From Dechloromonas sp. (GTDB lineage Bacteria; Pseudomonadota; Gammaproteobacteria; Burkholderiales; Rhodocyclaceae), in NCBI GenBank assembly GCA_016791065.1, contig JAEUOD010000044.1, positions 1 to 36,876 on the forward strand: DNA of 36,876 bases, in the 5' to 3' direction. A model generated the notes under the pieces. The model had not been told where the DNA came from. It made no database searches and saw only the letters and a program-made list of their open reading frames with translations. This document shows positions 8,824-17,396 of this stretch, in pieces. Each line of letters starts with the position of its first letter. Position 1 is the first letter of the stretch. A program made the translations under genes and the position numbers.

Positions 8824-8855
8824 AATTGGCCAGCATTAGCTGGCCAATTCTTTTG
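8824..8855 (+). terminator. Stem-loop terminator between pilE and ispH
   Basis: AATTGGCCAG (8824-8833) pairs perfectly with CTGGCCAATT (8840-8849) around a 6-base loop, and CTTTT follows. It lies 15 bases after the pilE stop and covers the last codons and stop of the convergent ispH. The run of T is short, so the terminator may be weak; on the minus strand there is no good T tract. Confidence 0.6.
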
Positions 8856-9759
8856 GCAATGGGAAAGAAACACCTTCAGGGGGACTATCAAGATGTTCAA
8901 TTTGAACATCCACCTGTTGCTTGATATATGCGATCAGACCAGCAACCAGAACTTCTGGCGCAGACGCCCCTGCGGTTACGCCAATTTTACGTTTCCCTTT
9001 TAGCCAACTCAGTTCGATTTCTTCCGGACCGTTCACCAGGTGCGCCTCAATACCTCGAGCCACCGCAACCTCTTTCAAACGTCGCGAGTTGGAGCTATTC
9101 GGGCTACCTACCACGATGACCAGATCACACTGTTCCGCAAGCGCCTTTACTGCATCCTGACGGTTCTGGGTGGCATAACATATATCATCCTTTTTCGGCC
9201 CCTGTATCAACGGAAAACGCAGTTTAAGGGCAGCGATAACGACGCTCGCATCATCCACGGAAAGCGTCGTCTGGGTAACATAGGACAGATAGTCAGGTGA
9301 TTTGACCCGCAGGGATTCAACATCCTCCACCGTCTCCACCAGATACATCCCCCCTGCGCTCTGCCCCATCGTCCCCTCGACCTCGGGATGGCCCTTGTGG
9401 CCGATCATGACGACTTCGCGTTCCTGGTTGCGCATCTTGCCGACTTCGACGTGTACCTTAGTAACGAGCGGGCAGGTGGCATCGAACACTTTCAGACCTC
9501 GTTGTTCAGCTTCGTGGCGTACCGCCTTCGAAACGCCGTGGGCGCTGAAGATAACCGTGCTTCCGGCAGGCGCTTCATGCAGTTCCTCAATGAATACCGC
9601 TCCCTTGGCGCGCAGGTCGTCGCAGACGAACTTGTTATGCACTACCTCGTGCCGCACATAAATCGGGGCACCAAATTTTTCTAGGGCACGCTCAACGATG
9701 GCGATGGCGCGCTCGACGCCGGCGCAGAAGCCACGGGGATTGGCGAGGATGACTTGCAT
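8836..9759 (-). CDS. ispH: 4-hydroxy-3-methylbut-2-enyl diphosphate reductase
   Basis: Last enzyme of the MEP pathway: reduces HMBPP to IPP and DMAPP with a [4Fe-4S] cluster. 307 aa, normal length. The three cluster cysteines are visible: Cys12 (NPRGFCAGV), Cys96 ([12 protein letters not shown]) and Cys194 ([11 protein letters not shown]). Other landmarks are [22 protein letters not shown] and SSNSRRL. It is the last gene of the ribF-ileS-lspA-fkpB-ispH operon; its ATG follows the fkpB stop with no gap. Start [12 protein letters not shown] is the usual one. Confidence 0.97.
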   Translation of the reverse strand: MQVILANPRGFCAGVERAIAIVERALEKFGAPIYVRHEVVHNKFVCDDLRAKGAVFIEELHEAPAGSTVIFSAHGVSKAVRHEAEQRGLKVFDATCPLVTKVHVEVGKMRNQEREVVMIGHKGHPEVEGTMGQSAGGMYLVETVEDVESLRVKSPDYLSYVTQTTLSVDDASVVIAALKLRFPLIQGPKKDDICYATQNRQDAVKALAEQCDLVIVVGSPNSSNSRRLKEVAVARGIEAHLVNGPEEIELSWLKGKRKIGVTAGASAPEVLVAGLIAYIKQQVDVQIEHLDSPPEGVSFPLPKELAS

Positions 9760-10191
9760 TTACATGATTCCGATGATTTTCACCTCGAAGCGGATCGTCT
9801 TTCCGGCCATCGGGTGGTTGAAGTCGAACAGGGCGTGGGTATCGTCCAGTTCGCGCAGGAAGCCGGCAAAGGTGCCACCATTCGGCGCGGTGAATTCGAC
9901 GACGGAATTTTCCTTGAGTTCCATCCCATCCGGCAGACCGCTACGGGCAATACGCTCGACGAGGCGAGGGTTATGCTGGCCGAAGGCCTGCGCCGGCTCC
10001 AGTTCGAAGACGAAGGTTTCCTGCGCAGGCAGGCCGATCAGTACGCTTTCCAGATTCTCAGCCAGCTGGCCACTGCCCATCTGCAGGGTAGCCGGGCTCA
10101 TATCGAAGGTCGACAGGAACTCCTCGCCGTCCAGGGCGGTAATGCGGTAATGCAGGGTCAAGTAGCTGTCGGAACGGACGGCTGCACTCAT
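9760..10191 (-). CDS. fkpB: FKBP-type peptidyl-prolyl cis-trans isomerase, SlpA/FkpB type
   Basis: Cytosolic SlyD-like prolyl isomerase, 143 aa from the ATG at 10191. This start overlaps the lspA stop by four bases and gives the normal N-terminus (SDSYLTLHYRITALDGEEF); the frame is open further upstream but only inside lspA. FKBP elements are split by the insert-in-flap domain: the FAFGQHNP-type segment appears as PAQAFGQHNP, and FDFNHPMAGKTIRFEVKI closes the protein. Gene order lspA-fkpB-ispH matches E. coli and Pseudomonas. Confidence 0.95.
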   Translation of the reverse strand: MSAAVRSDSYLTLHYRITALDGEEFLSTFDMSPATLQMGSGQLAENLESVLIGLPAQETFVFELEPAQAFGQHNPRLVERIARSGLPDGMELKENSVVEFTAPNGGTFAGFLRELDDTHALFDFNHPMAGKTIRFEVKIIGIM

Positions 10192-10676
10192 GGAGAATCC
10201 TCTTTCTTGTCGGTCGCAAACAGCGACGTAATAATCAGTAAAACCGCGCCAACGGTAATGGCCGAATCGGCCACGTTGAAGGCCGGCCAGAAGTAGCCGG
10301 CAGCATGCCACTGGATGAAATCAACCACCGCACCAAAACGAACGCGGTCGATGACATTTCCCAATGCGCCCCCCATGACCAACGCCAGCGCCAGCGATAG
10401 CAGCCTCTGCCCCGGGTGCTTGCGGATTTCCAGCGCGATCCAGGCGGAAACCCCCAATGCCAGAACAGTGAAGAACCAGCGCTGCCAACCCGGCTGATCA
10501 GCCAGGAAGCTGAAAGCAGCCCCCGGGTTGAAGGTCAGTACCCAGTTCCAGAACGGCGTAACGTAAATGACCTCACCCAGTTGCAGATGATTGAGAACAA
10601 CCCATTTACTGACCTGGTCGAGAAAGATGATCAACCCGGCCAGGCCATACCAATACCCGACTTTAGGCACTGGCAC
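10188..10676 (-). CDS. lspA: Lipoprotein signal peptidase (signal peptidase II)
   Basis: Inner-membrane aspartyl protease that cleaves prolipoprotein signal peptides. About 162 aa with four hydrophobic segments. The catalytic aspartates lie in [15 protein letters not shown] and [19 protein letters not shown] and [11 protein letters not shown] are the other family blocks. The GTG at 10676 is chosen because GGAGAGG lies just upstream; an ATG at 10694 would add six residues. With either start the gene overlaps the end of ileS (14 or 32 bases), so the two are probably translationally coupled. Confidence 0.93.
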   Translation of the reverse strand: MPVPKVGYWYGLAGLIIFLDQVSKWVVLNHLQLGEVIYVTPFWNWVLTFNPGAAFSFLADQPGWQRWFFTVLALGVSAWIALEIRKHPGQRLLSLALALVMGGALGNVIDRVRFGAVVDFIQWHAAGYFWPAFNVADSAITVGAVLLIITSLFATDKKEDSP

Positions 10677-13461
10677 GCACCTCTCCGTCGCCATGCAGAT
10701 TGCTGATGCAACGGCCACACAGCGACGGATGTTCGCCATTGGCACCGACATCCGACCGGACATGCCAGCAGCGCTCGCATTTGGCATGCGCAAGCGGCAC
10801 TGCCGTCACCTGCTCCACATCATCCTCGACGACGCTGGATGCAGAACAGATGAACACGAATTTCAGATCGTCACCGAGCGCCGCCAATGCCGCATGCTTC
10901 TCGCCTGAACAACGGACTTCAACTGCGGCTTGCAGTGCCGAACCGATTTTTCCTGCTTCACGTTGTGCTTCCAGCGCCTTGGTGACATCGGCACGCGCCG
11001 TGCGCACCAACGCCCACTTGGCGAGCAAGTCTGCCTCGCCCGGAATATTCGGCAGTTCATGCCAAATCTGGAACATCACGGAGTCGTCGGCCGTGCCGCC
11101 GAGCACCTGCCAGACTTCCTCGGCAGTAAACGACGTAATCGGTGCCAATAGGCGAACAAAGCTTTGCGTGATGTGCCAGAGCGCAGACTGCGCCGAGCGA
11201 CGGGCCGTCGACTTGGGCGCAGTGGTATAGAGACGGTCCTTCAGGATGTCGAGGTAGAAGCCACCGAGATCCTCGGAGCAGAAGGTCTGCAGGGCCTGAA
11301 CGACGCGGTGGAATTCGTACTTGTCGTAATCGGCGCGACAGCTTTCCTGCAGTTGACGGGTCAAGGCCAGCGCATAACGATCAATTTCCAGCCATTGTTC
11401 TACCGGCAGCATGTCGGCCTGGGCATCGAAATCGGAAACGTTGGCGAGCAGGAAGCGCAGCGTGTTGCGAATGCGGCGATAGCCTTCGACGACGCGCTTG
11501 AGGATTTCATCGGAAATCGACAATTCGCCCGAGTAATCGGTCGAAGCTGTCCACAAGCGCAGGATATCGGCGCCCATCTTGTCGGAGACCTGCTGCGGCG
11601 CAATGACATTGCCCTTGGACTTCGACATCTTGTGGCCCTTGCCATCGACGACGAAACCGTGGGTCAGCAGCGCCTTGTACGGGGCACGACCATCGATGGC
11701 ACAACCGGACAGCAACGAGGACTGGAACCAGCCGCGATGCTGGTCGGAACCTTCAAGGTAGAGATCGGCGGGATGCGCCGAGACGGCGGCATGCGAGCCG
11801 CGCAGCACGTGCCAGTGCGTCGTGCCTGAGTCGAACCAGACGTCCAGCGTATCCTTCATCTTCACGTATTGATCAGCCTCGGCACCGAGCAATTCGGCCG
11901 CATCCAAGCTGAACCATGCCTCGATACCGGATTTTTCGACGCGCAGGGCGACCTGCTCGATCAATTCCGCCGTGCGCGGATGCGGCTGGGCCGTCTCCTT
12001 GTGCAGGAAGAAGGGAATCGGCACCCCCCAGTTGCGTTGGCGCGAGACGCACCAGTCCGGGCGGGTTTTCATCATCGCCTCCAGGCGGGCGCGCCCCCAG
12101 GCCGGGAAGAACTGTGTTTCGTCGACGGCGCGCTCGGCGATCCAGCGCAGCGTCGGCTCGCTCTCGTCCTTGCGATTTTCCATACCAATGAACCACTGCG
12201 TCGTGGCGCGGAAAATGATCGGCGTTTTGTGGCGCCAGCAATGCGGATAGCTGTGCTGGATACGCTCCTGCTTGAGCAACCGCCCCTGTGCCTCAAGTTC
12301 CTGGAGAACCAGCGGGTTGGCTTCCCAGACCGTCTTGCCAGCCAGTTCGCCGACCAACAGGGCCGGCGTGTTGCCGAGGAAGCGGCCATCGTTACCAACC
12401 GGGTTATTGACCGGCAGCCCGTATTTCTTGCCAATCGTGAAGTCGTCGGCACCATGGGCCGGCGCCGTATGCACCAGGCCGGTACCGGCCTCGGTCGTTA
12501 CGTGGGTGCCACAGATGATGGCCACGTCGCGCTTCTGGAAGGGATGCTTGAGCAGGATCTGATCGAGCTTGTCGCCACTGCAGGAACCCAGCAGCGCGCC
12601 CTCCAGGCCATAGCGGTTCAGTGCCGCCTCGGCCAGTTCGCGAACCAGGATCAAGGCGCCCTTCTCGGTTTCGATGAGGTCGTAGGTCAGTTCAGGATGC
12701 ACGCTGACCGCCTCGTTGGCCGGCAGCGTCCAGGGGGTTGTCGTCCAGATAACGGCAAAAGCCGGCGTACGCAAATGCGCCATGCCAAAAGCGGCTGCCA
12801 GCTTGTCAGCGTGATTCTCATGCACCTCGAAGGCGACATCAATCGCCGGCGAATTCTTGTCCTCGTACTCGACCTCGGCCTCGGCCAGCGCGGAACCGCA
12901 ATCCAGACACCAATTGACTGGCTTCAGGCCCTGATACAGGTAGCCCTGCTCCAAAATCTTGCCCAGCGCGCGAATTTCCTCGGCCTCGGCCTTGAAGGTC
13001 ATGGTCAGATAGGGATTATCCCAGTCCCCCAGGACACCAAGACGGATGAAATCCTTCTTCTGGCGCTCGACCTGCTCGGCGGCATAGGCACGACACAGTT
13101 CGCGCACCTTATCGGCTGAAATGTTCTTGCCGTGCAGCTTCTCAATCTGATGTTCGATCGGCAGACCGTGGCAATCCCAGCCCGGTACATAAGGCGCATC
13201 GAAGCCGGACAGCGTTTTCGAACGGACGATGATGTCCTTGAGAATCTTGTTGACCGCATGGCCGATGTGGATATCGCCGTTGGCGTAGGGCGGGCCGTCG
13301 TGCAGGACAAATTTCGGCCGTCCGGCACTGATCTCGCGGATGCGCTGGTAGAGCTTTTTCTGTTGCCATTCGCCGACCCAGAGCGGCTCGCGCTTGGGCA
13401 GGTCGCCGCGCATCGGGAAAGCGGTATCCGGCAGGTTCAGGGTGTCTTTGTAATCAGCCAT
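10663..13461 (-). CDS. ileS: Isoleucyl-tRNA synthetase
   Basis: Class I aminoacyl-tRNA synthetase that charges tRNA-Ile, with an editing domain against valine. 932 aa, normal for a bacterial enzyme. HIGH is at residues 65-68 ([13 protein letters not shown]), KMSKS at 611-615 ([10 protein letters not shown]). The editing domain lies between, with [12 protein letters not shown] and [16 protein letters not shown]. The C-terminal zinc finger is complete: CERCWH and, about 20 residues later, CGRC. The stop overlaps lspA and the start is 9 bases after the ribF stop. Confidence 0.98.
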   Translation of the reverse strand: MADYKDTLNLPDTAFPMRGDLPKREPLWVGEWQQKKLYQRIREISAGRPKFVLHDGPPYANGDIHIGHAVNKILKDIIVRSKTLSGFDAPYVPGWDCHGLPIEHQIEKLHGKNISADKVRELCRAYAAEQVERQKKDFIRLGVLGDWDNPYLTMTFKAEAEEIRALGKILEQGYLYQGLKPVNWCLDCGSALAEAEVEYEDKNSPAIDVAFEVHENHADKLAAAFGMAHLRTPAFAVIWTTTPWTLPANEAVSVHPELTYDLIETEKGALILVRELAEAALNRYGLEGALLGSCSGDKLDQILLKHPFQKRDVAIICGTHVTTEAGTGLVHTAPAHGADDFTIGKKYGLPVNNPVGNDGRFLGNTPALLVGELAGKTVWEANPLVLQELEAQGRLLKQERIQHSYPHCWRHKTPIIFRATTQWFIGMENRKDESEPTLRWIAERAVDETQFFPAWGRARLEAMMKTRPDWCVSRQRNWGVPIPFFLHKETAQPHPRTAELIEQVALRVEKSGIEAWFSLDAAELLGAEADQYVKMKDTLDVWFDSGTTHWHVLRGSHAAVSAHPADLYLEGSDQHRGWFQSSLLSGCAIDGRAPYKALLTHGFVVDGKGHKMSKSKGNVIAPQQVSDKMGADILRLWTASTDYSGELSISDEILKRVVEGYRRIRNTLRFLLANVSDFDAQADMLPVEQWLEIDRYALALTRQLQESCRADYDKYEFHRVVQALQTFCSEDLGGFYLDILKDRLYTTAPKSTARRSAQSALWHITQSFVRLLAPITSFTAEEVWQVLGGTADDSVMFQIWHELPNIPGEADLLAKWALVRTARADVTKALEAQREAGKIGSALQAAVEVRCSGEKHAALAALGDDLKFVFICSASSVVEDDVEQVTAVPLAHAKCERCWHVRSDVGANGEHPSLCGRCISNLHGDGEVRASA

Positions 13462-13470
13462 TGTGCGTGC

Positions 13471-14391
13471 TCACAGCTTGAAAAAAGCCCGCGCCGCCGC
13501 GGCATCAGCCGCGATCTGCGCCTTAAGGGCGTCAAAATTGGGAAAACGTTGCTCGTTGCGCAGTTTGTGGACGAAACGAACGGAAATATGCGAACCGTAG
13601 ATGTCACGGTCGAAATCGAAGAGATGAACCTCCAGCAGCGGCCTCGTTCCGCCGACGGTCGGGCGAATTCCGAGATTGGCCACGCCGGGCAGCGGCGTTT
13701 CGCCCAAGCCACCCACCTCGACCGCAAAAACACCGGTCATCGGCAGCGGGTTGTGCCGGATACGAATATTCGCGGTGGCGAATCCAAGCTGGCGACCAAT
13801 CTTGTCGCCGTGCGAAACCTGACCGTCGATCACATATGGCCGGCCAAGCAGACGCGCAGCGCGTGCCATATCGCCATCCCCGAGCGCCGAGCGCACCCCC
13901 GAACTGGAAACACGCTCGCCGTCCACAAGCACGCTCGCCATCGACTCCACCGCGAAACCATGACGCTTGCCATGGCTCTTAAGCAATTCGAAATCGCCGG
14001 CTCGAGCGCGACCAAAGCGGAAATCGTCACCGATGATCAAATGTTGCACCTGCAAACCACGCACCAGTACCTGCTCGACGAAATCGTCAGCAGACAGTCC
14101 TGCGAAAGTGGCATTGAAAGGGCACACCATGGTTTGCTCGACACCGAGTTCCCCGAGCAACTCCAGCTTCTCGCGCAAGGTACTGAGGCGTGCCGGAGCC
14201 GATCCTGGCGCAAAGAATTCGCGGGGATGCGGCTCGAAAGTCAGTACGGTCGGCGCCAATCGAGCCCGCTCGGCCGCGCCGATCAATTGCCGAACGAGCG
14301 CGGCATGCCCAAGATGCACACCGTCGAAATTACCGATGGCGAGCACGACAGGGGCCGGAACGGGACGCGAATGGCCGCGGAAAACGCGCAT
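13471..14391 (-). CDS. ribF: Bifunctional riboflavin kinase / FAD synthetase
   Basis: Converts riboflavin to FMN and then FAD. About 306 aa. The FAD synthetase half has AIGNFDGVHLGHAALV (nucleotidyltransferase motif) and TFEPHPREFF; the riboflavin kinase half has GRPYVIDGQVSHGDKIGRQLGFATANI and VANLGIRPTVGG. The ATG at 14391 (MRVFRGHSRPVP) is preferred over a TTG at 14409 because homologues begin this way and a TATAAT box at 14423-14418 would place the transcript start only a few bases before the TTG. First gene of the operon through ispH. Confidence 0.95.
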   Translation of the reverse strand: MRVFRGHSRPVPAPVVLAIGNFDGVHLGHAALVRQLIGAAERARLAPTVLTFEPHPREFFAPGSAPARLSTLREKLELLGELGVEQTMVCPFNATFAGLSADDFVEQVLVRGLQVQHLIIGDDFRFGRARAGDFELLKSHGKRHGFAVESMASVLVDGERVSSSGVRSALGDGDMARAARLLGRPYVIDGQVSHGDKIGRQLGFATANIRIRHNPLPMTGVFAVEVGGLGETPLPGVANLGIRPTVGGTRPLLEVHLFDFDRDIYGSHISVRFVHKLRNEQRFPNFDALKAQIAADAAAARAFFKL

Positions 14392-14417
14392 AATCTGCTT
14401 GGCAAACAAAACGTTGG

Positions 14418-14423
14418 ATTATA
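14418..14423 (-). promoter_or_regulatory. Perfect -10 box upstream of ribF
   Basis: The minus strand reads TATAAT at 14423-14418, 26 bases upstream of the ribF ATG. No convincing -35 box is found at the right distance (ATCCGG). It probably drives the ribF-ileS-lspA-fkpB-ispH operon. Confidence 0.45.
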
Positions 14424-14502
14424 GCGGCCCTAGCCAGCCCCCGGATACGTGAAGTTGCGTCACGAAATAGCCTTACCGCTACGTAGCCTGCAGTGCTTTG
14501 AC

Positions 14503-14508
14503 TATAAT
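14503..14508 (+). promoter_or_regulatory. Perfect -10 box upstream of the diguanylate cyclase gene
   Basis: TATAAT, preceded by TTTGAC immediately upstream, lies 35 bases before the chosen ATG. No consensus -35 box at 17 bases. The same divergent gap (14392-14543) thus holds one -10 box in each direction. Confidence 0.4.
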
Positions 14509-14543
14509 GTTTGCCCGAATGCATGCTCGCAAGGCGCTATCCG

Positions 14544-15593
14544 ATGCTTGAGTTGATCAGCCATGTTGTCAAAATCTCGGCGCGCCGCGACCGCACCGAA
14601 ATCAACTCGGCGATGGTCGACACGCTGATAAGCCTGTTCAACCCGCAAAAGCTGACCATCTACCGTTGCTATGCCGGCCGCAAACGCACCGTGGTCTTTG
14701 CCTGTGCCGGGTACGGCCCCCATGGCCAGTTTCTGCGTAATGCCTATTTGCCCGAACACAGTCATTGCCAGAACATCGAGCAGGATCCCCTTCTTCAGCG
14801 ATGCCGCCGCGAAATGTCGGCCGTGCTCGATGTCATGGATGATGGCGCACACCGCGTCGTCTTTCCAGTAGTCCGCCTCGACGAGCCGATCTATCTGATC
14901 GACCTGACCCTCTCCGACGAATTTTCAGCCGACCAGCGGGTCGCCCTGATGGGCTTGATCGAATATTTCGGCAACCATATCGCCCTGCTCGATTACGGCG
15001 AGGCCGACACCCTGACCGGCCTCGCCAACCGCAAGACCTTCGACAAGCATCTCTTCGAACTACTCGGCCAGGCAGCCACGGATGAACTGCTTGGCGGCTT
15101 GAGCAACGCTCCGAAGCGGCGTCGTGGCAGCACCAGCAACAGCAGCCACTGGCTCGCCGTCTGCGACATCGACCACTTCAAGCAGGTCAACGACAACTTC
15201 GGCCATCTGATCGGCGACGAGGTACTGATCATGCTTTCCCATGTCATGCGCCAGTCTTTCCGCTTTGACGATCAGCTCTTCCGTTTCGGTGGCGAAGAAT
15301 TTGTCGCCCTGCTCCAGCCGACCGACCCCGAATCCGCCTCAGCGACACTGGAACGTTTTCGTGCCAACGTGGAAAGCCAGATTTTCAGCCGTGTCGGCCA
15401 TGTCACGATCAGTATCGGGTTCAGCCACCTTTTGCCCCACGACACCCCGGCCGACGTCATCGACCGCGCCGACGAGGCGCTCTACTATGCCAAGCGCCAG
15501 GGGCGCAATCGCGTGGAGTGCTACGAAAATCTGATCGCTACCGGAAAGCTCGCCGCCAAGGAAATCGCCCGGGGCGAAGTCGAGCTTTTCTGA
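14544..15593 (+). CDS. GGDEF diguanylate cyclase with an N-terminal sensory region
   Basis: Makes cyclic di-GMP from two GTP. 349 aa from the ATG at 14544, chosen because AAGG lies 9 bases upstream; ATG 14523 and TTG 14511 are in frame but would sit almost on the predicted transcript start. Residues 1-150 look like a soluble GAF-like domain (no membrane segment). The cyclase domain begins at DTLTGLANRKTFD and has an active-site GGEEF (249-253), the metal aspartate in CDIDHFKQVND, and an inhibitory I-site RFDD five residues before GGEEF, so product feedback is expected. A basic, Ser/Asn-rich stretch (APKRRRGSTSNSS) lengthens the segment between TGLANR and DIDHFK by about 15 residues. Ends 10 bases before the convergent amiC stop. 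Confidence 0.93.
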   Translation: MLELISHVVKISARRDRTEINSAMVDTLISLFNPQKLTIYRCYAGRKRTVVFACAGYGPHGQFLRNAYLPEHSHCQNIEQDPLLQRCRREMSAVLDVMDDGAHRVVFPVVRLDEPIYLIDLTLSDEFSADQRVALMGLIEYFGNHIALLDYGEADTLTGLANRKTFDKHLFELLGQAATDELLGGLSNAPKRRRGSTSNSSHWLAVCDIDHFKQVNDNFGHLIGDEVLIMLSHVMRQSFRFDDQLFRFGGEEFVALLQPTDPESASATLERFRANVESQIFSRVGHVTISIGFSHLLPHDTPADVIDRADEALYYAKRQGRNRVECYENLIATGKLAAKEIARGEVELF

Positions 15594-15603
15594 GCGCTGA
15601 CAG

Positions 15604-16947
15604 TCACCCCAGCGAGGCGAGCTTGGCCTTCGGGCCCGGTGGGTGTTTGATGAAGTATTGACGCACGCCGCGAACGATGGCTTCAGCCAGCTTTTCCTGA
15701 TAAGCGTCGTCGTTGAGGCGCCGCTCCTCTTCCGGATTGGAAATAAACGCCGTCTCGATCAAGGCGGAAGGAATGTCGGGGGCCTTGAGCACGGCAAAGC
15801 CGGCCTGCTCCACATTGTTCTTGTGCAGGGTATTGATCGAGCCGAGCTCGCCGAGCAGATACTTGCCGAGCTTGAGGCTGTCGTTGATCGTCGCCGTCTG
15901 TGACAGGTCGAGCAAGGTTCGGGCAAGGAACAGGTCCTTGGCACCGAGATTGACGCCGCCGACAAGGTCAGCTTCGTTCTCGCGCTGCGCCAGCAGACGC
16001 GCCTGCGTACTCGAAGCACCGCGCTCGGAGAGCACGAATACCGATGAACCACGCGCGTCGGGCTTGATCCAGGCATCGGCGTGGATCGACAGGAAGAGGT
16101 CGGACTGGACGCGACGCGCCTTCTGCACGCGCATCTGCAGCGGCACGAAGAAATCAGAATCCCGGGTCAATACGGCACGCATGTTCGGCTCGGCATCGAT
16201 CCGGCGCTTGAGGCGCTTGGCAACTTCGAGCGTCACGTTCTTCTCGTAGGAGCCGCCCTTGCCCACCGCACCCGGATCCTCGCCGCCATGGCCGGGATCG
16301 AGGGTAATCGTCACCAGTCGGTCCACAATCGGCTTGCCCGATTTGCGCGAGGTCTGGATTTCCGGCGCCTCGACCGGCTTCTCCGGCTTGCGCGCCGACT
16401 CGTCAGGCTTTTTCTCGGCGACCTGGAAATCCTGTTCGGGCTTGAGCGGCTCGACCGCCTCCTGGCGTCCCTCGACAAGCGCCATCATCGGATCGGGCGG
16501 GTTGAGCGGATAGACGTCGAGCACCAGGCGGTGGCCGTATTCGCCGGCCGGCGCCAGCGTGAACACCTGCGGATTGACCTTGCCCTTGAGCTCCATGACC
16601 AGGCGAACGACGCCCGGTTTGAAGCGGCCGGCACGCAACAGCTTGATGTTCGGATCGTCGGTGGCAACCTTGCGTGCCAGGCTTTCAAGCACACTATTGA
16701 ACTCGACGCCTTCGATATCGACGACCAGACGGTCGGGATTCTCGACCGTGAAATGGGTGTATTTGAGCGGCGCGTCATGTTCGATGGTGACCCGGCTGTA
16801 GTCGGGGGCCGGCCAGATACGCACGGCGAGCACCGACGGCAGCTTGGCCGCGGCGCCGGCGAGCGGCGAAACAGAGAGGATCAGCGAGGCGCCGGCATAG
16901 CGGAGGAGTTGCCGGCGCCCCAGGCTGTGGACAGCCTTTCTAGGCAT
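15604..16947 (-). CDS. amiC: N-acetylmuramoyl-L-alanine amidase AmiC with AMIN domain
   Basis: Periplasmic zinc amidase that splits septal peptidoglycan during daughter-cell separation. 447 aa. The N-terminus (GRRQLLRYAGASLIL) is a twin-arginine signal, as in E. coli AmiC. Residues about 40-140 form the AMIN domain, followed by a Pro/Glu/Lys-rich linker, then the Amidase_3 domain: TLDPGHGGEDPGAVGKGG (first zinc His and Glu region), SIHADAW (zinc His) and ALIETAFISNPEEE (catalytic Glu). Its start overlaps the end of tsaE by 67 bases, so tsaE-amiC are co-transcribed, an arrangement seen in many proteobacteria (tsaE-amiB/C). Confidence 0.95.
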   Translation of the reverse strand: MPRKAVHSLGRRQLLRYAGASLILSVSPLAGAAAKLPSVLAVRIWPAPDYSRVTIEHDAPLKYTHFTVENPDRLVVDIEGVEFNSVLESLARKVATDDPNIKLLRAGRFKPGVVRLVMELKGKVNPQVFTLAPAGEYGHRLVLDVYPLNPPDPMMALVEGRQEAVEPLKPEQDFQVAEKKPDESARKPEKPVEAPEIQTSRKSGKPIVDRLVTITLDPGHGGEDPGAVGKGGSYEKNVTLEVAKRLKRRIDAEPNMRAVLTRDSDFFVPLQMRVQKARRVQSDLFLSIHADAWIKPDARGSSVFVLSERGASSTQARLLAQRENEADLVGGVNLGAKDLFLARTLLDLSQTATINDSLKLGKYLLGELGSINTLHKNNVEQAGFAVLKAPDIPSALIETAFISNPEEERRLNDDAYQEKLAEAIVRGVRQYFIKHPPGPKAKLASLG

Positions 16948-17396
16948 TGCGCCCCTTCCGATGTATCTGCCAGGGTTTCGAGGAGACGCCCGAGACCTGC
17001 ATGATGAAGGCGCAGCCGCAGGTCTGGCGACGGAACGCAGCCTTCAGCGCGCTCCGGCCATTCAACCAGGCAGACTGCATTCTCATTAAAGTATTCACCA
17101 AAGCCCGCATCGAGAAACTCCTCAGGTGACTCGAAACGATAAAAATCAAAGTGATATAAGTATAAGCTCGAAATTACGTAAACTTCAACCAGAGAATAGG
17201 TCGGACTTTTCACCGGGCCACTGTGACCCAGCGCCCGGATCAACGCCCGCACCAGAGTCGTCTTGCCGGCACCGAGGTCGCCTTCGAGGAAAATCACCAT
17301 GCCCGGCCGCAGTTGCGGCGCCAGTGCCTCACCCAGGCGCTGGGTCGCGGCCTCGTCGGGCAATTCGAAAACGGCGGTAACATCGGGGCTATGCAC
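16881..17396 (-). CDS. tsaE: tRNA threonylcarbamoyladenosine biosynthesis ATPase TsaE
   Basis: P-loop ATPase that works with TsaB-TsaD-TsaC to make t6A37 in ANN-decoding tRNAs. About 171 aa from the GTG at 17396; family members usually have about 150. Walker A is GDLGAGKT at 39-46; VKSPTYSLVE, YHFDFYRF and LVEWPERAE are the other TsaE blocks. No ATG exists at a sensible place, and the GTG fits the usual distance to Walker A. The start abuts the divergent queG start. The C-terminal tail (about 22 residues) is read through the beginning of amiC. The segment coding VYVISSLYLYHFDFYRF is AT-rich compared with its surroundings. Confidence 0.9.
   Translation of the reverse strand: MHSPDVTAVFELPDEAATQRLGEALAPQLRPGMVIFLEGDLGAGKTTLVRALIRALGHSGPVKSPTYSLVEVYVISSLYLYHFDFYRFESPEEFLDAGFGEYFNENAVCLVEWPERAEGCVPSPDLRLRLHHAGLGRLLETLADTSEGAQCLERLSTAWGAGNSSAMPAPR

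Noticed and set aside
11869..13119. 416-codon open frame on the plus strand
   Set aside because: Antisense shadow of ileS, whose motifs are complete.
16081..17004. 307-codon plus-strand frame
   Set aside because: Antisense shadow of amiC and the end of tsaE; Arg/His/Leu-rich composition.
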